Assembly: GCA_001789205.1 (NCBI GenBank)
Contig: MFYT01000054.1
Coordinates: forward strand, 8,139 to 72,138
DNA length: 64,000 nucleotides
DNA from: Candidatus Raymondbacteria bacterium RIFOXYA2_FULL_49_16
Lineage (GTDB): Bacteria; Fibrobacterota; OXYB2-FULL-49-7; XYB2-FULL-49-35
Direction of reading: 5' to 3'
The notes below the pieces were generated by a model. That model worked only from the letters and a program-made list of their open reading frames with translations. It was not told where the DNA came from and ran no database searches. Shown here piece by piece: positions 16,543 to 24,603 of the stretch (within the stretch, counting starts at the first letter, position 1; each line of letters begins with the position of its first letter). Made by a program: the position numbers and the translations under genes.

Positions 16543-17430
16543 CTACAACAGCGCGGTGCTGAAGTAGCGTTCAGCGCGGTCGGGGAGGACCGTGGCTATG
16601 TTACCGGAGATTTTACCAACAATGGCGCGCGCGGACCATACGTTTGCGCCCGATGATATGCCCACAAGAAGACCGTGGTCGCGGCCCAGCTGTTTGGTGG
16701 TGGCAATGGCGTCTTCATCCGTGACTTCGACAACATCGTCGACAAGGGAGACATCGAGCACAGCGGGAACAAAACCATCACCAATGCCCTGTATTTGGTG
16801 AAGGCCCGGCTCGTGGCCAAGAAGGGCTGATACGTTTTTTGGTTCAACAGCTATGATTTTAACGCCCGGCCTGTGTTCTTTTAAAAACGATCCAACGCCC
16901 TGCAGGGTGCCGCCTGAACCAACGCCTGCGATGAAACAATCGATGTCGCCCGACATTTGGCGCCACAATTCCCTCGCGGTTTCCTCATAATGAATGCGCG
17001 GATTGTCCTTGTTCTCGAACTGCTGGGGGACATACACGCGGCGGTCTTCTTTCCGCATGAGGGCCACGCGAGCCACTGCGCCGCCAATGCTCTCCGCCGC
17101 GGGCGTAAGAATCAGTTCAGCGCCAAGGGCGCGGATAAGCTTTTTCCTCTCTTCACTCATATTTTCTGGCATGACAATGATGACCTTGTATCCTTTGAGC
17201 CTGCCGACCATGGCTATCCCAATACCCGTGTTGCCCGAGGTAGGTTCAACAATAATGGAATCGGGTTTGAGATGGCCATCGCGTTCCGCCCCCTCGAGCA
17301 TGGCAAGGGCCACGCGGTCCTTGATGCTGCCGCCCGGGTTCAGGAATTCAGCCTTGGCAAAGACGCTTTCGCCTTTTAACCTGATGAGGGGGGTGTTGCC
17401 TATAAGGTCAAGTATGTTGTCAGTCAGCAT
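16543..17430 (-). CDS. cysK: Cysteine synthase (O-acetylserine sulfhydrylase), PLP-dependent
   Basis: 295 residues. Makes L-cysteine from O-acetylserine and sulfide. The PLP lysine is K37 in NPGGSIKDR; the substrate loop EPTSGNTGIGIAMVG and phosphate-binding GVGSGGTLQGVG are present, plus VGISSGANVW near the C-terminus. CysK and CysM are not cleanly separable, but the sequence resembles CysK/CBS-like bacterial forms. It ends 20-25 residues earlier than E. coli CysK. The ATG at 17430 follows the upstream nuclease stop by one base, so expression is coupled. No typical Shine-Dalgarno is seen. Confidence 0.93.
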   Translation of the reverse strand: MLTDNILDLIGNTPLIRLKGESVFAKAEFLNPGGSIKDRVALAMLEGAERDGHLKPDSIIVEPTSGNTGIGIAMVGRLKGYKVIIVMPENMSEERKKLIRALGAELILTPAAESIGGAVARVALMRKEDRRVYVPQQFENKDNPRIHYEETARELWRQMSGDIDCFIAGVGSGGTLQGVGSFLKEHRPGVKIIAVEPKNVSALLGHEPGLHQIQGIGDGFVPAVLDVSLVDDVVEVTDEDAIATTKQLGRDHGLLVGISSGANVWSARAIVGKISGNIATVLPDRAERYFSTALL

Positions 17431-17431
17431 A

Positions 17432-18829
17432 TCACAGGGAGATGGTATCGCCCAGCGCGGGATAGTGGACGTTCATATACCCATTGCTGCGCAGTGCGTC
17501 GCGGAACGAGAGCGCCTGCTCGGGTTCACCGTGTACCAGAAAAACGTTCTTCAATTTTTCCGGGGGTGTCATTCTCACATAGTTGAGCAGGTCACGACGG
17601 TCGCCGTGGGCGCTGAAACTGTCCATGGCCTTTATTTTGCAGGCAACACGATGTTCCTCGCCGAAGATGCGCACTACTTGATTGCCGTCCATGATGCGGC
17701 GGGCAAGGGTCTCTTTTGCCGCATAGCCGACAAAAAGAATGAGGTTATTGGGATTGTCTATACTATTGCGCAGGTGGTGGAGCACCCTGCCGCCTTCGCA
17801 CATGCCTGATCCCGCAATGATAATATGGGGAAAGGTGACATGGTTCAGCTTCTTCGACTCCTCTACATCGGTTATATAGGTGAGTCTCCGGAAGTCAAAA
17901 GGATCCTCATGCGAGCTCAGGAAAACACGTTCGGTTTCGCGGTCCATAAGCTCCGGATGGGCCCGGAATATCTCGGTGGCGTGCATGGCAAGGGGGCTGT
18001 CGACATAAATGGGGATTTCAGGAATGCGGTCCTGATTGAAAAGCTTGTGCAGCAGATAGACGAGAAGCTGGGTGCGTCCCACGGCAAACGAGGGGATGAT
18101 TATCTTTCCGCCTGTTTTTGTTGTTTCGCGTACAACCGTGGCAAGTTCCTCCTCCACATCTGCAAACTCGTGATGGTGGCGGTTGCCATACGTGGTTTCA
18201 ATAATGAGTGCGTCCACATCGCGTACGATATTAGGATCGCGGATGACTGGGATATTTGACCTGCCGACATCTCCGGAAAACCCGAGCTTGAGGGTCCGGC
18301 CCTTTTCGCTGATTTCAAGGAAAACACCCGCGGCGCCCAGTATGTGGCCCGCATCGTAAAAAGTGACCGAGATCCCGGGCGCCACTGGAAAAGCGATGTC
18401 ATATTCACGGGAAGTAAAATGTTCCATCGCGGCTTCGGCCTCCTCAGGCGAGTAGAGGGGGAGGGCGGGGGGCTGGCCGTGCTTTTTGCGTATTTTGTTG
18501 ACCCATTCAAGGTCCTTTGACTGGAGAAAGGCGGAATCGCGCAGCATGATCTTGCAGAGCTCGGCTGTTGCTGGCGTGGCGAAGATAAGGCCGCGAAAAC
18601 CGTGTTTTACCAGGTTCGGAAGGTTTCCCGCGTGGTCCATGTGCGCGTGCGACAACACCACGGCGTCGATTGCCGCGGGCGGGAAAAGGAATGACATGTT
18701 TTTTTCATACGATTCCTGCCTGCGTCCCTGGAAAAGGCCGCATTCGAGCAAAATATTTTTTCCATTGACAGAAAGAAGAAACTGGGAACCAGTGACCGTC
18801 TGGGCGCCGCCGCAAAAACGAATATCCAT
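17432..18829 (-). CDS. Metallo-beta-lactamase/beta-CASP RNA-processing nuclease (CPSF-like)
   Basis: 465 residues. The MBL domain has the zinc motif HAHMDH (H61, H63, D65, H66) and DAGHILGAAGVF; a beta-CASP insert lies at about 190-380 (PSFAVGRTQLLVYLLHKL, ADxx-type IIAGSGMCEGGRVLHHL), and a C-terminal RMMBL Zn-dependent block FSAHGDRRDLLNYV. It corresponds to the bacterial YSH1/CPSF73-like ribonucleases. Neither signal peptide nor extra domain is seen. ATG at 18829. It sits 1 bp upstream of cysteine synthase on the same strand, an arrangement without obvious functional link. Downstream of the RRM gene, which may reflect a shared RNA theme. Confidence 0.93.
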   Translation of the reverse strand: MDIRFCGGAQTVTGSQFLLSVNGKNILLECGLFQGRRQESYEKNMSFLFPPAAIDAVVLSHAHMDHAGNLPNLVKHGFRGLIFATPATAELCKIMLRDSAFLQSKDLEWVNKIRKKHGQPPALPLYSPEEAEAAMEHFTSREYDIAFPVAPGISVTFYDAGHILGAAGVFLEISEKGRTLKLGFSGDVGRSNIPVIRDPNIVRDVDALIIETTYGNRHHHEFADVEEELATVVRETTKTGGKIIIPSFAVGRTQLLVYLLHKLFNQDRIPEIPIYVDSPLAMHATEIFRAHPELMDRETERVFLSSHEDPFDFRRLTYITDVEESKKLNHVTFPHIIIAGSGMCEGGRVLHHLRNSIDNPNNLILFVGYAAKETLARRIMDGNQVVRIFGEEHRVACKIKAMDSFSAHGDRRDLLNYVRMTPPEKLKNVFLVHGEPEQALSFRDALRSNGYMNVHYPALGDTISL

Positions 18830-18923
18830 AGGGGGACCACTCCTTTGTTTTTCCTAAAAGAACCAAACCCGTTGCTTCCCTGCCGCCGGAGGAGCGGCAC
18901 AAATGCCTGGGGTACGCTTCGGA

Positions 18924-18934
18924 GGGGGGGGGGG
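18924..18934. repeat. Homopolymer tract of 11 G
   Basis: Eleven consecutive G between the nuclease gene start (18829) and the RRM gene stop (18947), preceded by GGA. It lies in non-coding DNA downstream of the RRM gene and upstream of the nuclease. Such tracts slip, but here no frame depends on it; spacing to the nuclease promoter could. Confidence 0.6.
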
Positions 18935-18946
18935 AAAACCGAACGG

Positions 18947-19210
18947 TCAGCGGGGACGGTCTTGACCGTCGTTGCGTTCGCGCGCTTCATTGACGCGAAG
19001 GTTGCGGCCGCCCAGTTCGGACCCGTTCGACTTTGCGATTGCGTCGGCGCCGTTTTCCATTTCAACAAAGCAGAACCCGCGGGGTTTGCCCGTGATACGG
19101 TCCTTGATTATATTGACGGAAAGGACTTCACCATACTGGCCGAAGAGGCCTTTTACTTCGTCTTCGGTTGCGGTGAACGGCAGGTTGCCGACATACAGTT
19201 TTGTGCTCAC
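18947..19210 (-). CDS. RRM-type RNA-binding protein
   Basis: 87 residues forming a single RNA recognition motif. RNP2 is LYVGNLPF (residues about 4-11) and RNP1 is KPRGFCFVEM (about 42-51), followed by the ELGGRNLRVNEA strand. Such small one-RRM proteins are common in cyanobacteria and several Gram-negative phyla and are often cold-induced. GTG start at 19210 with GGGAGGT 4-5 nt upstream; a TTG four codons earlier was rejected because it overlaps the ribosome binding site. A short basic/acidic tail (EARERNDGQDRPR) follows the domain. Confidence 0.92.
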   Translation of the reverse strand: MSTKLYVGNLPFTATEDEVKGLFGQYGEVLSVNIIKDRITGKPRGFCFVEMENGADAIAKSNGSELGGRNLRVNEARERNDGQDRPR

Positions 19211-19338
19211 AAGACCTCCCAAAAAGATGCTTTTAACTTATCCATCGCCTTTTTCCCGTATAGGGAAAAATACCTGACCAAGGCCTAAAAAGTATAATTA
19301 TTTCTCCGGCGCAATAGCAAAAAAAAGCTCTGTTGTCC

Positions 19339-20574
19339 CTATTTGGCAATAGACAAGCCCGCGCAATACCCCGAGGCAAAGGCGCAGGTAAGGTTGAATC
19401 CGCCGCAGGGACCGTCAATATCGAGCACCTCGCCCGCAATATGGAGGCCCGGCGTCTTTTTGCTTGCAAAGGATTCAGGATCCACACCCGCCAATGCAAC
19501 GCCGCCGCGAGCGACCATGGCGCCGTCAAACCCGGAAGTCCCGCATACCGTGAAAAAGCAGCCGGTTAACTGGGAGCAAAAAGTCCTTCGCGCCTGTGAG
19601 GTCAAATGGGCGGCGGTGGTTTCGGGTGTGCATCCTGCCTGCGAGCAGAGGAATTGCGCAAAGGAGCGGGGCATATGGTCCGCAAGAAGGTTTAGCACGG
19701 TTTTTCTGGGCAGCCGTTCGTACCATCCATCAAAGCGGTTAAGCCACATTTCCCTGGATGTTTCGGGAAAGAAGTCTATGGTAAGCAGCACTTTTCCCAG
19801 GCGTTCTATTGCCTCGGCAACGCTGCCGGAAATATCGAGTACCGCGGGTCCTGACAAGCCTTGGTGGGTGAAAAGAAGGGGGCCGGTTGCGGCAAATGCG
19901 CGGTATTTTGGCAGGTCTATGGCAACCCGTGCGTGTTCGAACGATGCGCCAGCGCATGATGCGACCCATGGTTCCTCTGTTTTCAGGGGCACAAGCGCTG
20001 GCAGCGGCGTCTTTATCGCATGACCAGCCTGGCGGCAGAGGGTGTATCCGCTCTCATTGCCCCCAAGATCGGGACGCGCCATACTGCCGGTTGCCACAAC
20101 CACATTTTTAGCTTTAAAAAAAGTTGATCCAGATGCCACACCGGTTACAATGCCGGCTTCAATGACCAGGGTGTCTATTTTTGTATGCGTCCGTATCTCA
20201 ACCCCGGCCCGGGTACAGGCTGTCACCAGCGCGCCAAGTATGTCCGCGGCTTTTTCTGAAGCAGGATACACATGAAAGGTGTCGGGCGACATGTGTTCAA
20301 CGCCGCATGATTTGAAAAACTCGATGATCGCCTCTGGTCCAAAGACGCCAAGCGCCTGGGCCATGAACCGTCCCTGTCGTCCCAGCCTGGGCCAGAACTC
20401 ATCGACCCCAAGCGTGTTGGTAAAGTTGCAGCGTCCTCCACCCGAGACAAGAATTTTTGCACCGGGCCGCGCGTTTTGCTCAAAGACAATGGTTTTTTTG
20501 CCCGCCCGCGCCGCAATGAGCGCTGCCATGAGGCCAGCAGGCCCTGCACCGGCGACAATGCAGTCGTAGGTCAT
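19339..20574 (-). CDS. FAD-dependent oxidoreductase, HI0933/BaiN family
   Basis: 411 residues. N-terminal FAD-binding motif VAGAGPAGLMAALIAARAGKKTIVFEQ, then PGAKILVSGGGRCNFTNT, VVATGSMARPDLGGNESGYTLC, TGLLFTHQGLSGPAVLDIS-like TGPLLFTHQGLSGPAV, and a C-terminal GLHIAGEVLDIDGPCGGFNLTCAFASGYCAGL. These are diagnostic of the HI0933/YhiN/BaiN flavoprotein family, whose physiological substrate is generally unknown. The ATG at 20574 overlaps the stop of the upstream glycerol kinase by 4 bp (ATGA); the longer frame lies inside that gene. Cotranscription with glycerol kinase is likely. Confidence 0.93.
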   Translation of the reverse strand: MTYDCIVAGAGPAGLMAALIAARAGKKTIVFEQNARPGAKILVSGGGRCNFTNTLGVDEFWPRLGRQGRFMAQALGVFGPEAIIEFFKSCGVEHMSPDTFHVYPASEKAADILGALVTACTRAGVEIRTHTKIDTLVIEAGIVTGVASGSTFFKAKNVVVATGSMARPDLGGNESGYTLCRQAGHAIKTPLPALVPLKTEEPWVASCAGASFEHARVAIDLPKYRAFAATGPLLFTHQGLSGPAVLDISGSVAEAIERLGKVLLTIDFFPETSREMWLNRFDGWYERLPRKTVLNLLADHMPRSFAQFLCSQAGCTPETTAAHLTSQARRTFCSQLTGCFFTVCGTSGFDGAMVARGGVALAGVDPESFASKKTPGLHIAGEVLDIDGPCGGFNLTCAFASGYCAGLSIAK

Positions 20575-22022
20575 ACCGTAACCGCCTGTCGCAGGGCCCT
20601 GCGCCACCCCGATACAAGCGCTGCGCGCGTCCTGTTCTTCATTGCGGGGACAAAAACACGGTCTATTGATTTGTGCGCAAAAAGGGCCTCGTGCGTTTTC
20701 CACACGCCCGCTTTGAGGCCAGCCAGGTATGCCGCGCCAAGTGAAGTTGATTCTATGACAGTGGGACGCACCACGGATTTTCCCAGGATGTCCGCCTGAA
20801 ACTGCATGAGAAAATCGTTTGCGCTTGCCCCGCCATCAACAGCAAGGCTTTTGACCGCAATGGCGGTTTCGCGTTCCATGGCCTCCAGCACATCGAGGGT
20901 CTGGTATGCCATTGATTCGAGCGCCGCCCGTATAATGTGGTTTCTGTTTGCGCCGCGCGTTAACCCGGCAAGAATTCCCCGGGCCTCCATGTTCCAGTGG
21001 GGCGCGCCCAGGCCCACAAAGGCGGGCACCAGATAGACGCCGTTGGTATTTTCCACCGCCCGCGCTGCGGCCTCACTTTCGGATGCCGTGTTCAGCAGCT
21101 TCAGTTCATCGCGCAGCCACTGGATGGCCGCGCCCGCGATAAATATTGATCCTTCGAGCGCGTAGCACGGATTTCCCTTGCCATTAACCGCCAGGGTAGT
21201 GATGAGGCCCTTTGTCGAGTGCACCGGCACGTCTCCGGTGTTCATAACAGCGAAGCAGCCAGTGCCATAGGTGTTTTTTATGCTTCCTTTTTCAAAGCAC
21301 GTCTGGCCAAAGAGCGCCGCCTGCTGGTCGCCCGCGACACCAAAGACGGGCGCCCCGCGGATCTGAGGCAGAGATTCAACGATACCGTAGTCATCGATGG
21401 ATTTTTTAACCTGGGGCAACAGGGCGGGAAATATGTTCATGAGGTCGCACAGTTCCTGGTCCCACTTTTTAGCGTGGATGTTGAAAAGCATGGTACGCGA
21501 CGCATTGGTGAAGTCCGTGGCATGCGTTTTTCCGCCTGTCAATTTCCAGACGAGCCAGGTGTCAATTGTCCCAAAAAGCAGGCCTTCTTGGTATCCGCCG
21601 ATCGCGTCCAGGATCCACTGGATTTTTGTCCCTGAAAAATAGGCGTCAACCGGCAGGCCGGTCCTTTCCCTAATGAACGGTTCGTGCTGTTTCAGGCGCG
21701 CGCACTGGTCCGCGGTGCGCCTGCACTGCCAAACAATGGCGTTATGCACCGGTGTTCCGGTTTTTTTATCCCACATAACAGTGGTTTCACGCTGGTTGGT
21801 GATACCGAGGGCAGCGATGCGTTTGGCGCGTTCGGGCGTGCAGATTTCAGCGACAGTCTCTTGCACGGTTTTCCAGATTTCAAGCGGATCGTGTTCGACC
21901 CAGCCGGGTTTCGGGAAGATTTGCCTGAATTCACGATAGGCCTTTGCCACGGGCGCGCCGGATTCTTCGTACAAGACAGTGGTGGTGCCGGTTGTTCCTT
22001 GGTCAATGGCGAGGACATACAT
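20571..22022 (-). CDS. glpK: Glycerol kinase
   Basis: 483 residues. FGGY-family sugar kinase with the glycerol kinase pattern: YVLAIDQGTTGTTTVLYEESG, PGWVEHDPLEIWKTVQ, GITNQRETTVMWDKKTGTPVHNAIVWQCRRTADQC, AGDQQAALFGQTCFEKGSIKNTYGTGCF, GLGAPHWNMEARGILAGLTRGANRNHIIRAALESMAYQT and DGGASANDFLMQFQADIL. It phosphorylates glycerol to sn-glycerol 3-phosphate. ATG at 22022 chosen; no clear Shine-Dalgarno. No glycerol facilitator or GlpD gene is adjacent; its partner is the BaiN-like flavoprotein, which overlaps it by 4 bp. Confidence 0.96.
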   Translation of the reverse strand: MYVLAIDQGTTGTTTVLYEESGAPVAKAYREFRQIFPKPGWVEHDPLEIWKTVQETVAEICTPERAKRIAALGITNQRETTVMWDKKTGTPVHNAIVWQCRRTADQCARLKQHEPFIRERTGLPVDAYFSGTKIQWILDAIGGYQEGLLFGTIDTWLVWKLTGGKTHATDFTNASRTMLFNIHAKKWDQELCDLMNIFPALLPQVKKSIDDYGIVESLPQIRGAPVFGVAGDQQAALFGQTCFEKGSIKNTYGTGCFAVMNTGDVPVHSTKGLITTLAVNGKGNPCYALEGSIFIAGAAIQWLRDELKLLNTASESEAAARAVENTNGVYLVPAFVGLGAPHWNMEARGILAGLTRGANRNHIIRAALESMAYQTLDVLEAMERETAIAVKSLAVDGGASANDFLMQFQADILGKSVVRPTVIESTSLGAAYLAGLKAGVWKTHEALFAHKSIDRVFVPAMKNRTRAALVSGWRRALRQAVTV

Positions 22023-22088
22023 GGTGAAAATATACTCAATATGGGCGGTGTCTCGATATGCTGCGCTACTCGACAACCGCCCTGGCGG

Positions 22089-24125
22089 CTATTCTTTGAG
22101 ACCCACGGAAAGGCCTTCGACCGAGCGCGGGGGAAGAACGCAGGAGATCTGCAACTGTTTGCCGCAGCGCGCTATTTTGATCCGCGCTGAGTCAAACAAC
22201 AGCGCCACCTTGCCCTGGGCCGGGACGCGCACTACCGCGGTCTGCCGGGTGCGGCCGTAATTAACCAGGCCTATGAGCATTCCCTTGCCAGTACTGATCA
22301 CGCATTCTACATCCGGTCCCTTGGCAACAACCCTGTACGTGGAATCAAGGCGGAGGGAGATGGCCTTGTCAACAATCCCAGAGATTTTTTTATTGGATAT
22401 AGCAAGGCCAAAGGGCGTTGCGCAGTAAAGCGTTGAGCAGGTAGCGGCGACAAGGGTGTCGCCCTGTTTGGTTTTTAAAAGCGGTTTGGCACCGAGCAGC
22501 GCTATGCGGCTGAACCGTTCCGCGTTTACCCCCGGGTCGTCATAAGGGGAGAAAAAGTCGGTCTCCTCATATCCGAAAAGGCCGGAAAGCCCCGCAGGTG
22601 GGCGCTCGCACGCGAAGCCGTTTTCATCGACCACTGCGAATCTGCCGTCGGCTATGACAAAGCCGCCGCGTTCAATAAACCGCCGCAGCGCGGCCGCGTG
22701 GGCCGCGGCAAGCATTGATTGGAATGGGACAATGAGCACACGGAGACGGGAAAAAGGTTCTGTGTGCAGATCGTCGGCCTGGAGCACTGATGGCGTGACG
22801 CCTTTTTGCCACAAGAAACGGTACCATCCGGCAAAGGAGGCGCGATAGAGCCCTTTTTCGTCCGGAAGGACCATGTCCGTGAAACGGTCGCACACGGGAC
22901 TATACAGTATTCCAACGCCGTTGTCGATAATGCGGCGGCCCGTGAAAAGGCCCGGATGTTTTTCGAGCACGCGCGCCAGCGCGGAGGCCTGGGCGGCGCG
23001 TTCGTTGGGAGTTCCGTCGAGCGCGGTCATTCCCCTGCCGCCAACCTGGAAGCCGCGGATAAAGGGGTTCCATTTCCAGTATATGAGGCCTTCAATGCCG
23101 TGAACAAAGGCTTGCCATGTCCAGAGAAGGATTTCATCGAACACGGACGAATTACGCGCAAGAAGGGTCTGGTTGTGTGTCTGGAGCTCTGAGACCATGA
23201 CCGGCTTGCCGCTGCTCAGGCTGCCCGCACACACGCCTGCGCGGTAGATCTGTGAAACCGTGCAAGGGTTTTCGCGCAGCCGCACGTCCCAGCTCTGTGG
23301 ATAGACGCTCAAGCCAAAGACATCGACCGCGCGCGACACCTGCCAGTCATCGTTTCCCAGTTCCGTGGTGTCAAACGTTGTCATGGACCATTCATTATCT
23401 GCAATGACCAGGCGGCCGGGATCAGCTTCGTGCACCACCATTTTCCATCGTTCAACCAGCGAGATGATGGCGCTGGCCCGGAAATCCTCAAAATCGAGCT
23501 GGGGACGGAGCGACGTCCATTTGCTGTATGCGTAGGAAAAGGTCGCAGGGTCGATCTGGCTGAAATCAGTAAAAAACCTGCCCCAGATTGTATTCAACTT
23601 TTTGATTGAGCCGTATTTTTTCTTGAGCCATTCCCTGAAGGCGTTGACAGCAAGGGGATCGGCGGAGTGCAGATTGACCTCGTTAAAGAGGTCATAAGCC
23701 CAGAGGGCCGGATGGTCCTTGAAATGCTGGGCGACCGCGCGGACATAGCTGTCAATGGCGCCCGCCACCTGGGGGTGGAAGTAATTGAGCCAGTGGCGCG
23801 CCTTGGGGCTTGCCACACAGTGTTCAGTTCCAAAAGCATGGTCAGGTCCATATTGGAAGGCCGGGTTTTGGCCCTCGAGTTCGAGGATGACCCGCAGGTT
23901 GAGACGCGCGCATTCGTCCATGACGCGATCAACGGAATCAAAAGCGATGGAAACACCGTCAGCGCTGTCCCACCTGCTTATGGGCGGCCAGAGTACCACG
24001 GTGTTGAGCCCGGCCTTGGCCATGGCTTCAAGGTCCTTTTTTCTGCGCTCAAAGGGGAGGGCTTCTTCTATGAGGTAGACCGCGCCCAACAGGGGCTTGT
24101 CGAGATGGGGTAGGTGTGTGCGCAT
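22089..24125 (-). CDS. GH42-like glycoside hydrolase (beta-galactosidase family)
   Basis: 678 residues, no signal peptide. TIM-barrel N-terminal part (about 1-400) with acid/base E149 in YDLFNEVN and nucleophile E313 in VMVSELQTHN, then a trimerisation/glutamine-amidotransferase-like domain (about 420-570, LRVLIVPFQSMLAAAHAAALRRFIERGGFVIADG). A beta-rich C-terminal domain follows. This three-domain order is that of GH42 enzymes. Probably cytoplasmic, acting on imported oligosaccharides; the exact linkage is not determined. The start at 24125 lies 6 bp after the stop of a small CBM48 protein. No strong Shine-Dalgarno. Confidence 0.87.
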   Translation of the reverse strand: MRTHLPHLDKPLLGAVYLIEEALPFERRKKDLEAMAKAGLNTVVLWPPISRWDSADGVSIAFDSVDRVMDECARLNLRVILELEGQNPAFQYGPDHAFGTEHCVASPKARHWLNYFHPQVAGAIDSYVRAVAQHFKDHPALWAYDLFNEVNLHSADPLAVNAFREWLKKKYGSIKKLNTIWGRFFTDFSQIDPATFSYAYSKWTSLRPQLDFEDFRASAIISLVERWKMVVHEADPGRLVIADNEWSMTTFDTTELGNDDWQVSRAVDVFGLSVYPQSWDVRLRENPCTVSQIYRAGVCAGSLSSGKPVMVSELQTHNQTLLARNSSVFDEILLWTWQAFVHGIEGLIYWKWNPFIRGFQVGGRGMTALDGTPNERAAQASALARVLEKHPGLFTGRRIIDNGVGILYSPVCDRFTDMVLPDEKGLYRASFAGWYRFLWQKGVTPSVLQADDLHTEPFSRLRVLIVPFQSMLAAAHAAALRRFIERGGFVIADGRFAVVDENGFACERPPAGLSGLFGYEETDFFSPYDDPGVNAERFSRIALLGAKPLLKTKQGDTLVAATCSTLYCATPFGLAISNKKISGIVDKAISLRLDSTYRVVAKGPDVECVISTGKGMLIGLVNYGRTRQTAVVRVPAQGKVALLFDSARIKIARCGKQLQISCVLPPRSVEGLSVGLKE

Positions 24126-24131
24126 GCGGGA

Positions 24132-24437
24132 TCAGGCGTCTATGACCGAATTATCGCAATTTGAAAATGACGAATAGGCGTAGGCGTCCGCGTCTTCCTC
24201 ATTGTACCAGTTGCCGTGAGCCACATATTTGAACTGGTATTCCTTGTTGATAGGGAGATCTATGGTAAGCGTAAATGTTCCATCCTTTCCTTTTTTCATG
24301 ATATGAGCAGTCTGGTTCCATCCATTGAAATCGCCCGCCACCGCGACAGAGGGTGCGTTTGCCACAGTGTGGGGCAAGAGGAAAAACGTCACCCTGCATA
24401 CTGGCTTGTCTTTAAGGTATTCCTTCTTCATGCTCAT
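24132..24437 (-). CDS. Small stand-alone CBM48-like (isoamylase early-set) protein
   Basis: 101 residues made of one beta-sandwich domain of the AMPK-beta/CBM48 glycogen-binding type: VAVAGDFNGWNQTAHIMKKGKDGTFTLTIDLP, then YQFKYVAHGNWYNEEDADAYAYSSFSNCDNSVI. ATG at 24437 with a strong AGGAGG 6 nt upstream. No catalytic domain, signal peptide or membrane segment. It is the first gene of a leftward pair with the GH42-like enzyme (6-bp gap). A paralogue of the same length and ending pattern lies at 33236-33544, also leading a leftward gene set. It may bind alpha-glucan or be a regulatory subunit; not known. Confidence 0.88.
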   Translation of the reverse strand: MSMKKEYLKDKPVCRVTFFLLPHTVANAPSVAVAGDFNGWNQTAHIMKKGKDGTFTLTIDLPINKEYQFKYVAHGNWYNEEDADAYAYSSFSNCDNSVIDA

Positions 24438-24603
24438 ATCAGCCTCCTGATGGTTTTATGCCCGCGTATTTCCACTGATCCCTTGCCCCCCTTTATATTA
24501 AATTATATTAATCAATGGGTTATGTCAATAGTTTTACCAACAGCTTTAAGCCTTCGCTGCCTCACGAAACAATATTTTTTGCTGCCACGAAAGCTCTTTC
24601 TTT

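Noticed and set aside
19301-19338. Terminator after the flavoprotein gene
   Set aside because: No stem with a following T-run on the minus strand; only scattered A/T.
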